DNA of 64,000 bases from Commensalibacter intestini A911 (GTDB lineage Bacteria > Pseudomonadota > Alphaproteobacteria > Acetobacterales > Acetobacteraceae): assembly GCF_000231445.1 (NCBI RefSeq), contig NZ_AGFR01000007.1, forward strand, positions 1 through 64,000, written 5' to 3'. The translations under genes and the position numbers were made by a program. Positions 42,109 to 50,446 of this stretch are shown here, in pieces. A model generated the notes under the pieces. It searched no databases. It worked only from the letters and a program-made list of their open reading frames with translations, and was not told the origin of the DNA. Within the stretch, counting starts at the first letter, position 1; every line of letters begins with the position of its first letter.

Positions 42109-43896
42109 TTATCCTTTTGCCGTTTTAGTCTTGTTTTTAGCATTTTTGGCTTTTTTAGCTTTTGCTTCCATACGTTTTTGAATAACAAATTGCTGTAAAG
42201 CCGTTAAAGTATTGTTCCAGCTATAGTAAATCACCAAGCCTGCTGGCTGCATTGCCAATACAACGGTAAAGATAATTGGCATGAATTGGAACATTTTTTT
42301 CTGAACAGGATCCAAGACCGCAGGATTAAGCTTTTGTTGCACAAACATTGTCAACCCAAAGATTAATGGCCATATTCCAACATGAAGAAACGGTGAGATC
42401 GCAGAAGGATCAAAAGGTAACAGTCCAAACAGATTGAAAATATTCGTTGGATCTGGCGCAGATAAATCATGAATCCAACCAAAGAAAGGCGCATGACGCA
42501 TTTCAATTGTCACATATAGATCTTTATACAAACACCAGAAAATCGGAATTTGGATAAGGATTGGCAAACATCCGCTGGCAGGGTTAACGCCTTGAGTTTT
42601 ATAAAGACTCATCATTTGTTGATTCATCAACTGTTGATCATCTTTATACTTTTCACGAATTTCTTTCATTTTAGGCTGTAAAGACTTCATTTTACCCATT
42701 GAATGGAATTGTTTTGAAGCCAATGGATAGAAAACAGCTTTTACAATTAAGGTAAAGGTTAACAAAGCCAACCCAAAGTTACCCCAAAAATTATTCAACC
42801 AATCTAAAACAATAAAAATAGGATAAGTTAAGAAAGCAAACCAACCGAAATCAACAGCCTTCCAGAAATCTGGAATATGATATTCTTTTTCATAATGGTT
42901 CAGTAACTCAACCACTTTTGCACCTGAGAAGACATGACCAAACGTTGAAACAGTTTCACCTGGTGCCACAACCATTGCTTGACGAGAAGTAAACGAAACT
43001 TGATAAGTTCCTTTTTCTACACCATCTGCACTCGTGTTGTTAGATTGATCTTCATCTGGAACAAATCCGTAACTAACACTAACATTTTTATCTTGTTGTG
43101 GAACAATTGCCGTTAACCAATATTTATCGGTAATACCAGCCCATCCACCCGTTGTATTCTTACTCCAAGCAACATCTGTTGGTGCTTTAGAATCGTTACG
43201 AATATCTTTATAAGAACTTTGCTCTAGACGATGATCCACAATACCAATTGGGCCATCATGTACCAAATAACCACTTAACTCTTTTGGAGTATAACCGCGA
43301 CTGACACGCCCATAGAAAAATACGGATACAGGTTTATTTGACGTATTTTTAACGGATTGTTCAAATTTGAACATATAGTCTTTATCAATAGAAATTGTTT
43401 TTTCAAACAAAACGCCTTGGCCATTATCCCATGTTAATGTCACAGGATGTTCCGGGGTCAACTCTTTCTGATCTGTTTTCCATACAGAGTTAACGTCAGG
43501 TAACTTGGTTGTATCATGTTCGGCATTCATCCAACCTGTTTGTACATAATTAGGATCTTTACTCTGAACACCAGATAATACACGAACTAATGGAGAGTTC
43601 GGTTTAATCGTTTCACGATAACTTTTTAAAACCAAATCATCTAAAAGTGCGCCCTTTAGGTTAAGAGAGCCCTTTACAGCATTTGCATCAATAGGGATTC
43701 GGATCTCTGGCCCACCACTATTATCAACAACTTCTTGTTTGGGTAATTTTCCAACCTTTTGATCTAAAGATTTCGTTTGCTCTTGTTTTACTTGAGTTGT
43801 TGTTTGTTGAGTTTCTTTTTTAGGCGTGAAATATTCAAATGCAAAAAGAAGAAAAACAGAAAGCAAAGTCGCTAGGAAAAAGCGCTTGTTATCCAT
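42109..43896 (-). CDS. yidC: membrane protein insertase YidC
   Basis: 595 residues. Inserts inner-membrane proteins alone or with SecYEG. An N-terminal helix (about 7-23) leads a large periplasmic domain (about 60-345), followed by the conserved five-helix insertase core from about 350 (FGLALLTFTLIVKAVFYPLASKQF, MMSLYKTQGVNPASGCLPILIQIPIF). The Lys-rich tail (KAKKAKNAKNKTKTAKG) probably contacts the ribosome. Its gene follows yidD, which is linked to YidC function. Confidence 0.97.
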   Translation of the reverse strand: MDNKRFFLATLLSVFLLFAFEYFTPKKETQQTTTQVKQEQTKSLDQKVGKLPKQEVVDNSGGPEIRIPIDANAVKGSLNLKGALLDDLVLKSYRETIKPNSPLVRVLSGVQSKDPNYVQTGWMNAEHDTTKLPDVNSVWKTDQKELTPEHPVTLTWDNGQGVLFEKTISIDKDYMFKFEQSVKNTSNKPVSVFFYGRVSRGYTPKELSGYLVHDGPIGIVDHRLEQSSYKDIRNDSKAPTDVAWSKNTTGGWAGITDKYWLTAIVPQQDKNVSVSYGFVPDEDQSNNTSADGVEKGTYQVSFTSRQAMVVAPGETVSTFGHVFSGAKVVELLNHYEKEYHIPDFWKAVDFGWFAFLTYPIFIVLDWLNNFWGNFGLALLTFTLIVKAVFYPLASKQFHSMGKMKSLQPKMKEIREKYKDDQQLMNQQMMSLYKTQGVNPASGCLPILIQIPIFWCLYKDLYVTIEMRHAPFFGWIHDLSAPDPTNIFNLFGLLPFDPSAISPFLHVGIWPLIFGLTMFVQQKLNPAVLDPVQKKMFQFMPIIFTVVLAMQPAGLVIYYSWNNTLTALQQFVIQKRMEAKAKKAKNAKNKTKTAKG

Positions 43897-43939
43897 TCAA
43901 AGCCAGCCAATCATTCATTGAATTTAAAAAAATATCGCT

Positions 43940-44158
43940 CTATTTTTTAGGGGGAACAGGATCATAACCGCCCTGATTCCAAGGATTACACCGCAAAATA
44001 CGCCACACACCCAACATAATCCCTTTAAAGATACCGTGTGTTTGAATGGCTTTTTGAGTATAAGCACTGCATGATGGATTAAAACGACAATGATGTCCCA
44101 ATAAAGGACGTAATGTTAGCTGATAAAGATAAATTAAACCAATAAGTAAGCGTTTCAT
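43940..44158 (-). CDS. yidD: membrane protein insertion efficiency factor YidD
   Basis: 72 residues. Small membrane-associated protein with the conserved core LTLRPLLGHHCRFNPSCSAYTQKAIQTHG and CNPWNQGGYDPVP, matching the YidD (DUF37) family. It assists YidC-dependent membrane insertion in E. coli. Its ATG immediately follows the rnpA stop (TAAATG), so translation is coupled. The gene order rpmH-rnpA-yidD-yidC is standard. Confidence 0.96.
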   Translation of the reverse strand: MKRLLIGLIYLYQLTLRPLLGHHCRFNPSCSAYTQKAIQTHGIFKGIMLGVWRILRCNPWNQGGYDPVPPKK

Positions 44159-44527
44159 TTACTTATTCAATACAACTCCAGCTTTATGCAAAGCCCAACG
44201 GAAATCCTTTACAATCGCTTGATAGGATTTTTCAAAGGTGCTTTTGCGCCCTATCATTACCATATCAATACCTTGAAAAGAATTTGTTTGGGCTATCTCT
44301 TGCATGACGCCTCGTAACCGACGCTTTACGCGATTACGCACGACGGAATTTCCAACTTTTTTAGTTACGGTAAACCCTACTCTACCTGCTTCGCAATCAT
44401 TTCTATGTAACAATTGCAAGACAACACTAGAGGTAGGGACTTTCTGACCGTTTGCAGCTACATTTAAAAATTGTACCCGCTTTTTCAAACGCAAGACAGA
44501 CTGGAGCTTTTTACCTGTATCAGTCAC
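44159..44527 (-). CDS. rnpA: ribonuclease P protein component
   Basis: 122 residues, starting with GTG at 44527. It helps the RNase P RNA cleave 5' leaders from pre-tRNAs. The RNR motif is seen as VVRNRVKRRLR (about residues 67-77), preceded by GFTVTKKVGNS. It follows rpmH by 30 bases and abuts yidD. The RNase P RNA gene itself is not in the window. Confidence 0.96.
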   Translation of the reverse strand: MTDTGKKLQSVLRLKKRVQFLNVAANGQKVPTSSVVLQLLHRNDCEAGRVGFTVTKKVGNSVVRNRVKRRLRGVMQEIAQTNSFQGIDMVMIGRKSTFEKSYQAIVKDFRWALHKAGVVLNK

Positions 44528-44557
44528 AAAGTATACTCGCTTTAACGCCCAACCCTA

Positions 44558-44692
44558 CTAAGCTGAAAGACGTTTACGTCCTTTTGATCTGCGATTAGCA
44601 ATCACTTTGCGACCACCAACAGTAGCCATACGTGCACGGAAACCATGACGATGTTTGCGAACAATTTTTGAAGGTTGATATGTACGCTTCAC
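44558..44692 (-). CDS. rpmH: 50S ribosomal protein L34
   Basis: 44 residues, too short for most gene finders' cut-offs but unmistakable: [18 protein letters not shown], then [15 protein letters not shown] and KGRKRLSA. The start is GTG at 44692 with a good AAAGGAG nine bases before it. It is the first gene of the rpmH-rnpA-yidD-yidC-engB-argB-dapD-dapE run; the promoter should lie in 44705-44886. No dnaA gene or DnaA-box cluster is next to it. Confidence 0.97.
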   Translation of the reverse strand: MKRTYQPSKIVRKHRHGFRARMATVGGRKVIANRRSKGRKRLSA

Positions 44693-44886
44693 GAATTTTC
44701 TCCTTTAAAGCCTCTGAAAATAGTTTAATTCTTTAAAATCTATCTTCAGTCTTAATAAACAATGATAGTCCTAAAGAGGTGGTTATAATCTGATTATCTA
44801 TAATCGTCAATCTAACTCCATAGTCAGAAATGCTTTTTTATGGTATTTATATAAAATAATTTGGTTTCCAAAGGACATTTTTACTA

Positions 44887-45285
44887 ATGACGAATACAGA
44901 ACAGCATTTATCAAAGAAAAAAAATATTTTTTCTTATCTTATTGGAATAAGTTCTGGAATCATTTCATGTGTTTTAGCATTTTCTCTATACGATGCAAAC
45001 CTACCCTTATGGTGTATCTTTTTACTAGTAGGAATCTATTGTGCTGCTTTCGTGTTTCTAATCATTATATTTTATCAACGTAAATTCGCTAAAATAGAAG
45101 AAACTCATCGCAAACAACTTTCTGTCTTGCGTCACGATGTAAAAGGAATTCTTTCTCCTGCCCTTTTAATGGCAGATCGTATTTTATTACAGAAACCAAC
45201 TGATGAAAAAATATCTCAATCCGCAGAATCTATTGCTCAATCCATTGAAAAAGTCGCTGAGTATTTAAAAGATACAAAAAAATAA
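44887..45285 (+). CDS. orphan membrane protein with a histidine-kinase-like dimerisation helix
   Basis: 132 residues. Two membrane helices (about 14-36 and 42-63) are followed by a coiled segment with QLSVLRHDVKGILSPALLMADRIL, which resembles the H-box of histidine kinases (His, Asp, and a Lys/Pro-containing continuation). No ATP-binding domain follows; the protein ends about 45 residues later in a helix rich in Ser, Gln and Glu. It could be a kinase-derived phosphotransfer or decoy protein, or the likeness could be chance. No response regulator is adjacent. It is convergent with the MmcQ/YjbR gene, with two bases between their stops. Confidence 0.7.
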   Translation: MTNTEQHLSKKKNIFSYLIGISSGIISCVLAFSLYDANLPLWCIFLLVGIYCAAFVFLIIIFYQRKFAKIEETHRKQLSVLRHDVKGILSPALLMADRILLQKPTDEKISQSAESIAQSIEKVAEYLKDTKK

Positions 45286-45287
45286 AG

Positions 45288-45641
45288 TTATTTTGTTAAG
45301 TCAAAACTCTGATTTAATAATGAAAATATTTCTTTATTGGATAGATCACTATCCAATAAAATACTAATCCAATGCTCGCGATTCATATGATAAGCAGGAA
45401 AAATACCAGATTTTTGTTGTAAAAAATAAGACGCTTCTGGATGAACTTTAACGTTTAAAATATCTAAACGCTGTGCTGCCTTTAACCCTAAACGGTCAGC
45501 AGCAACATCCATAACCAAGCCATACCATTTCCTATTCTGAGCATGCCTTAAAATCGCATAATTAGGAAATTTTTTCCATGGATAGTCCGGAACTGTTTTT
45601 AAGTGCATTGCTGCATATTTAAACAGACCTTGCCTATCCAT
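45288..45641 (-). CDS. MmcQ/YjbR family protein
   Basis: 117 residues, the usual size. It carries the family core YPWKKFPNYAILRHAQNRKWYGLVMDV, LDILNVKVHPE and PAYHMNREHWISILLD, as in the CyaY-like-fold MmcQ/YjbR proteins, suggested to bind DNA but not functionally settled. It follows gloA by 17 bases on the same strand, so it may be the last gene of the long lpx-gloA transcript. Confidence 0.88.
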   Translation of the reverse strand: MDRQGLFKYAAMHLKTVPDYPWKKFPNYAILRHAQNRKWYGLVMDVAADRLGLKAAQRLDILNVKVHPEASYFLQQKSGIFPAYHMNREHWISILLDSDLSNKEIFSLLNQSFDLTK

Positions 45642-45658
45642 AATTTATTTAATGACCA

Positions 45659-46054
45659 TTAATAAGTATCTGTTTGAATAAGCTCGATTTTATATCCATC
45701 GGGGTCTTCAACAAAAGCAATCACTGTTGTGCCAAATTTAACAGGTCCTGGCTCTCTAGTCACCTTCCCACCAAATTGACGAACAGCTTCCACCACTTCT
45801 TTAATATTATCTACGCCAAGTGCTAAATGCCCAAAACCTGTTCCAATTTCATATGGAACATCATGCCCCCAGTTATAAGTCAATTCAATTTCAGCTTGCC
45901 CAGCAGCATTATCATCAAATCCAACGTAAATTAATGTATATTTACCTTCAGGAACCTCTTTACGACGAATTTCTCTCATACCCAAACATTGATAGAATGC
46001 TAAGCTTTTGTCCAAATTATGAACACGAATCATTGTGTGAAGATATGTAACCAT
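45659..46054 (-). CDS. gloA: lactoylglutathione lyase (glyoxalase I)
   Basis: 131 residues. It converts the hemithioacetal of methylglyoxal and glutathione to S-lactoylglutathione. The metal ligands fit the E. coli enzyme: H6 (YLHTMIRV), E57 (AEIELTYN), H76 (GFGHLALGV) and E124 (GYKIELIQ). The segment LTYNWG and the C-terminal [11 protein letters not shown] are typical. It lies 12 bases after lpxI, where lpxB is often found in alphaproteobacteria; this is a notable substitution. Confidence 0.95.
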   Translation of the reverse strand: MVTYLHTMIRVHNLDKSLAFYQCLGMREIRRKEVPEGKYTLIYVGFDDNAAGQAEIELTYNWGHDVPYEIGTGFGHLALGVDNIKEVVEAVRQFGGKVTREPGPVKFGTTVIAFVEDPDGYKIELIQTDTY

Positions 46055-46066
46055 TTTGTTTCTCTT

Positions 46067-46927
46067 TCATTTTAAATATTTTTGCTTAAAGGTTTCTGGA
46101 TTATAACTTAACAAAAATATCTCTTTTTCATCAGCTAAGCGAATAACCTCTTCTTGATGCACGATTAATGTTCCTCCTGCTTCAAAAGCTATTCCTCTTA
46201 ATCCAGATTCTGAAGCTCTTATAACCGTTTGAGGGCCAATTGTTGGCATATCTGCCCTTCTCTCTTGGTCTGGTTTCACTTGTTTGATTAAAATAGCACC
46301 TAAGCCAGGCTGCTGACAATGCTTTGCACGCTGCAACATAGAATCAGTGCCTTCCATAGCTTCTACAGCAATGACCAAATTATTTTGAACAATACAGCCT
46401 TGCCCAATGTCTAAACGCCCTAAAACCTGGTTAACCTCTATTCCCTTGGCAATGTCGTGTAACCCTTGGATATCAGGTTTCATTTTACCAAATACACCTT
46501 CATGAACAGGATCTAGAAATTCATGTGCTCCACGAACGGTGAATCCTTCCTCGCTAAAGACACGAACCAACGCGGCCAATAATCCATCATCACCAGAAAA
46601 TAAAGCTTTGCCTATCCGAGCAAGAATTTTTGCACCTTCTGCATCAGGACGCATGTCACGCCAAGACGGACGCTTTACAGGGCCGATTAAAACAATATCT
46701 TCGCAATGATGCTCACGCAGTGAAGATAAAATACGTCCTGCTGCTGCCAAACGTATATATTCATGAGGCCATTTCTCAACGACCTCAGATTCTGCAAAAT
46801 CCTGAAAACCAACAATAAAAACAGGGCGCCCCATAGCAAAAACAGCCTCTGCAACTTTACCTGGAAGAGGCCCTCCTCCAGCTAAAATCCCAACGGCTGT
46901 TTTCTTTTGCATAAGCTGATCTTGCAT
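46067..46927 (-). CDS. lpxI: UDP-2,3-diacylglucosamine pyrophosphatase LpxI
   Basis: 286 residues. It hydrolyses UDP-2,3-diacylglucosamine to lipid X in lipid A synthesis, the alphaproteobacterial alternative to LpxH. The N-terminal VGILAGGGPLPGKVAEA and the C-terminal domain with VEAMEGTDSMLQRA, GAILIKQVKPDQERRADMPTIGPQT (a D and metal site region) and AFEAGGTLIV match the LpxI family (DUF1009). It follows lpxA by 12 bases. Confidence 0.95.
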   Translation of the reverse strand: MQDQLMQKKTAVGILAGGGPLPGKVAEAVFAMGRPVFIVGFQDFAESEVVEKWPHEYIRLAAAGRILSSLREHHCEDIVLIGPVKRPSWRDMRPDAEGAKILARIGKALFSGDDGLLAALVRVFSEEGFTVRGAHEFLDPVHEGVFGKMKPDIQGLHDIAKGIEVNQVLGRLDIGQGCIVQNNLVIAVEAMEGTDSMLQRAKHCQQPGLGAILIKQVKPDQERRADMPTIGPQTVIRASESGLRGIAFEAGGTLIVHQEEVIRLADEKEIFLLSYNPETFKQKYLK

Positions 46928-46939
46928 CGAAATACTTTT

Positions 46940-47797
46940 TTATCCTTCTTTTTCAGAAGAGGAAATCGAACGACCTACTTTAACCAACCCTCTACGACTT
47001 GGCTGCTCAATAAAATCAATAATTTCTTGAACACGATCACTATGGCCAAATTTATCTTTGACAGCCTGCAAACGCTCTTCAAAAACACATGTTTGGTTCT
47101 CTTCTCTTGGAAACAATGTACGATAAACATGCCTTAAAACATGAAGTTCTTCATTTTGAACCCCATTACGTTTTAACCATATCCAATGCATACCCACTAA
47201 ACGAGCACGATTACCTAGAACACTACCATAAGGGATTACATCAGATTCAACGCCAGTTACACCACCAACTAATGCAGCCTTACCGATTCTAACAAACTGA
47301 TGAATAGCCGCAGAACCCATTACTCTAGCATCGTCATCAATATGAACATGTCCACCTAAAACAACATTGTTCACGATGATCACACGATTACCCAAATGAC
47401 AATCATGAGCAATATGAGAGTTAACCATTAACAAACAGTCAGAACCAACGGTCGTAATTCCGTCCCCAGATTCTGTTCCACGATGAATAGTTACTTGTTC
47501 ACGAACAACAGTTCTACTACCAATTATACAACGTGTTGGCTCGCCTTTATATTTCAAATCTTGTGGTGCTAATCCAATCGTAGAAAAAGGATAATACACA
47601 GAATCTTTACCAAGCGTTGTATGTCCATCAACAACAACATTAGCAATTAATTTTACACCATCTTCGATAATGACGTCAGGCCCTACAGAGCACCAAGGAC
47701 CAATAGTAACCCCACGTCCTATTTTTGCTCCAGAAGCAATAATCGCAGATGGATGAATTTCACTATCGCTCATCGTAGCGTCTACGGCATCTACCAT
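46940..47797 (-). CDS. lpxA: acyl-ACP--UDP-N-acetylglucosamine O-acyltransferase
   Basis: 285 residues from the ATG at 47797, which has GGAGAG upstream; an ATG at 47809 precedes that site and is less likely. It starts lipid A synthesis by adding an acyl chain to UDP-GlcNAc. Hexapeptide left-handed beta-helix repeats begin at IHPSAIIASGAKIGRGVTIG; the catalytic His is in VNSHIAHDCHLG; GGHVHIDDDARVMG and the C-terminal helical part follow. Adjacent to fabZ, which supplies the same acyl-ACP pool. Confidence 0.96.
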   Translation of the reverse strand: MVDAVDATMSDSEIHPSAIIASGAKIGRGVTIGPWCSVGPDVIIEDGVKLIANVVVDGHTTLGKDSVYYPFSTIGLAPQDLKYKGEPTRCIIGSRTVVREQVTIHRGTESGDGITTVGSDCLLMVNSHIAHDCHLGNRVIIVNNVVLGGHVHIDDDARVMGSAAIHQFVRIGKAALVGGVTGVESDVIPYGSVLGNRARLVGMHWIWLKRNGVQNEELHVLRHVYRTLFPREENQTCVFEERLQAVKDKFGHSDRVQEIIDFIEQPSRRGLVKVGRSISSSEKEG

Positions 47798-47867
47798 AAT
47801 TCTCTCCATCTTTTCATATATTGTATAGACGTTATATATGTTGTACCAACATAATTACGGTCAATCA

Positions 47868-48377
47868 TTATCCCATAATCATAGCACTGAAGATCGCCTC
47901 TGCAACAGAAACACCTTCAACTTTAGCAACACCACGGAATTTCCATACATTGGCTCGTTGACGTTCTTTTACAACATCAATATGAATTTGATCTCCTGGG
48001 CCAACAGGACGTCTAAACTTAGCATTATCAATCGTCATAAAGTAAACAAGTTTACCTTCGAACTCTTTACCTAATGTTTTCACAACCAGTACAGCTGCGG
48101 TTTGTGCCATTGCTTCAATAATTAAAACACCAGGCATTACTGGACGAGAAGGAAAATGTCCTTGGAAAAAATTCTCATTTACTGAAACATTTTTAATTCC
48201 AGTTGCAGATAATCCTTTTCTTACATTGATCATACGATCAATAAGTAAAAAAGGATATCTATGTGGAATAGCACTCATAATCCCTTCAATATCAATTAAA
48301 GGAAGGTCGATTGCTACATTTTGTTCCTCTGGTGAATCACCGGTTTTATTTGCTTCTATGCTCACTTTATTAACCAC
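47868..48377 (-). CDS. fabZ: 3-hydroxyacyl-ACP dehydratase FabZ
   Basis: 169 residues, with GTG at 48377; another GTG (48365) is possible, so the first few residues are uncertain. It dehydrates 3-hydroxyacyl-ACP in fatty acid synthesis, competing with LpxA/LpxD for hydroxyacyl-ACP. HRYPFLLIDRM, then GHFPSRPVMPGVLIIEAMAQ with catalytic H74 and E88, are diagnostic. The N-terminal 25-residue extension is polar and longer than in E. coli. Position lpxD-fabZ-lpxA is canonical. Confidence 0.96.
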   Translation of the reverse strand: MVNKVSIEANKTGDSPEEQNVAIDLPLIDIEGIMSAIPHRYPFLLIDRMINVRKGLSATGIKNVSVNENFFQGHFPSRPVMPGVLIIEAMAQTAAVLVVKTLGKEFEGKLVYFMTIDNAKFRRPVGPGDQIHIDVVKERQRANVWKFRGVAKVEGVSVAEAIFSAMIMG

Positions 48378-48448
48378 TTAAAATTATATAGTTTTTACAG
48401 TTCTCTATTTATACTGATTTTACTAAAATCATCAATTCACTTTTAAGG

Positions 48449-49519
48449 CTATTCTTTACCTTTTGATGTTTTTGCTAATCGTCTCAAAAATGCAACATTC
48501 TTAAAGAACTCTTTAAAAGGCATCGCTGGACTACCAATTACATCAGACTTAGCCTCTACATCTGACATAACCCCACATTGTGCGCCAACTCTGGCACGGT
48601 CACCAATATGAATATGACCAATCAATCCAGCTTGTGCAGCAATCGTTACAAAATCACCCAACTCTGTTGATCCAGAAATACCAGCTTGAGAAACCACAAT
48701 ACAACAACGACCCATTTGAACATTATGTCCAATTTGAACCAAATTATCTAACCTTGATCCCTCACCAATAATAGTATCCCTTACCGAGCCCCTATCAATG
48801 GTTGAATTTGCACCAATTTCGACATCATTTTTCAGAACAACCTTACCGATCTGAGGAATACTGATAAATCCTTGCTCACCAACAGCAAAACCAAAACCAT
48901 CCTGACCAATTCTGGCACCAGAATATAATGTTACACGATCACCAAGCACAGCATGACTTAAAGAAACATGACTGCCAATACGACAATATTGTCCAATTTG
49001 AACGCCTTGCTCAATAACGGTATGTGCACCAACAATACATTCCTTACCAATATGCACGCCCCCCATCACCACAGCAAAAGCTTGAACTTCTGCACTAGGA
49101 TCAATAGTTGCATCAGGATGTATATAAGCCGTAGGGTGAATACCTGCTTTTGCTTTTACTTTAGGGTAAAATAATGTTGCGACTTTAGCCCATGCTAAAT
49201 ATGGGTTAGAGGTAACCAAAGCACAGCTTGTTGTAGGCACTTTATCAACAAAAGCTGGCGCAACAATCACCATTCCTGCTTTTGTTTCTGCTAATAACGG
49301 TAAATAACGTTTGTTATCCAGAAAGCTGATTTCTGTAGAAATTGCACTTTGTAATGGTGCAATCCCTGAAAATTCAACATTATTTATATCTTGATGAGGT
49401 GCTGTGAGTTGAGCACCTGTTTCCCTTACTAAATACTCAACAGTATAAGGGCCAGATTTTGAAAAAAACCGACTGTCACCAGGATGATGATCTTCTTGCT
49501 CAATACTCACGTAATACAC
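48449..49519 (-). CDS. lpxD: UDP-3-O-acylglucosamine N-acyltransferase
   Basis: 356 residues, starting with GTG at 49519, or GTG at 49510, which has AGGTG at suitable distance. The third enzyme of lipid A synthesis adds the N-linked acyl chain. The N-terminal uridine-binding domain (about 30-115) ends at AGIHPTAYIHPDA; hexapeptide repeats follow, with the catalytic His region LDNLVQIGHNVQMG and GSTELGDFVTIAAQAGLIGH. Next to ompH and fabZ, as expected. Confidence 0.96.
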   Translation of the reverse strand: MYYVSIEQEDHHPGDSRFFSKSGPYTVEYLVRETGAQLTAPHQDINNVEFSGIAPLQSAISTEISFLDNKRYLPLLAETKAGMVIVAPAFVDKVPTTSCALVTSNPYLAWAKVATLFYPKVKAKAGIHPTAYIHPDATIDPSAEVQAFAVVMGGVHIGKECIVGAHTVIEQGVQIGQYCRIGSHVSLSHAVLGDRVTLYSGARIGQDGFGFAVGEQGFISIPQIGKVVLKNDVEIGANSTIDRGSVRDTIIGEGSRLDNLVQIGHNVQMGRCCIVVSQAGISGSTELGDFVTIAAQAGLIGHIHIGDRARVGAQCGVMSDVEAKSDVIGSPAMPFKEFFKNVAFLRRLAKTSKGKE

Positions 49520-49531
49520 CTATTCTACTTA

Positions 49532-50437
49532 CTATTTTCCTGTTGGTTCAGGAGCTTTCTTTACAACGCTGCTTGGTTGTTCTTTTTGTGCGGGAGCGTC
49601 TGGATTAGCAGTTGTAGGCATAGACCCACTTTTTGCTAACTCTTCAGGATCAACATCAGCGGCAGGAATAAATACAGATGATAATGTCTTATTTAATTCT
49701 TTTGCAACTTCATTGGTAATATCCAGTTCGTTCACACTTAAAGCAACTTGCTCACGATGTAACACTAAGTTCATATTATGACTTGCAGCAACATTTTGAA
49801 TTAACTGAATTAATTCACGCTCTACTTGACCAAAAGCAACTTGTGCTGCTTCTTGAATAATACGGCTACGGTTACGAAAATCTTTTTGTGCATTCAATAC
49901 GCGAGCTTGTAATTTACGTTCACGAGATTGGATTTGATCTGCTGTCATTGTTTTAGCTTTTGCTTGGATCTGCTGTTGTTCAGCTCTCCACGCTTTTTGC
50001 TCATTTTGAACATCTTTTTGCAACTGATCACGACGCTCAACCAACACTTTTTCAGCTTCACGTGCAGCAACAGATTGACGCATAACATCAGGAACACTGA
50101 TTACACCAACCATAACAGCTGGTGGAGGATTTCCTTTTGGCAATGCTGCAGCTTTAGGAATTGGAGGCAAAGGCAATATAGGTTGTGCCTGATTTTGCAT
50201 ATCCCCTTGATCTGGGGCACCTTCTTCATCCATAGGAGCTGGTGCAGGAACAACTGCTCGCGGCGCATGTCGCACCTCAGTTTTTTGAGGTGCCGCGGCT
50301 TGCTTTGGTTGACTATTCTTAGGGATAAACCAACCATTATTTGCATCTGCTGCTTGTGCTGGTGCAATTGTGCTAGCTATAGAAGGAGCCAACAAAACTC
50401 CAGCAACAGCTAAATAAAACCCAAACTTATTAACCAT
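49532..50437 (-). CDS. skp: OmpH/Skp-family periplasmic chaperone
   Basis: 301 residues, about twice the usual Skp size. A signal peptide ends near TIAPAQA. Residues 30-105 are a Pro/Ala-rich low-complexity extension; the Skp/OmpH domain begins at VMVGVISVPDVMRQSVAAREAEKVL and runs as a long coiled coil (about 130-205) to VLHREQVALSVNELDITNEV. The tail is again Pro/Ala/Lys-rich. Skp carries outer-membrane proteins across the periplasm to BamA, whose gene is 9 bases upstream. Confidence 0.92.
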   Translation of the reverse strand: MVNKFGFYLAVAGVLLAPSIASTIAPAQAADANNGWFIPKNSQPKQAAAPQKTEVRHAPRAVVPAPAPMDEEGAPDQGDMQNQAQPILPLPPIPKAAALPKGNPPPAVMVGVISVPDVMRQSVAAREAEKVLVERRDQLQKDVQNEQKAWRAEQQQIQAKAKTMTADQIQSRERKLQARVLNAQKDFRNRSRIIQEAAQVAFGQVERELIQLIQNVAASHNMNLVLHREQVALSVNELDITNEVAKELNKTLSSVFIPAADVDPEELAKSGSMPTTANPDAPAQKEQPSSVVKKAPEPTGK

Positions 50438-50446
50438 TATTTATCC

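Noticed and set aside
44693-44886. Chromosome origin next to rpmH
   Set aside because: No dnaA gene and no cluster of DnaA boxes was found; rpmH occurs away from the origin in many alphaproteobacteria.
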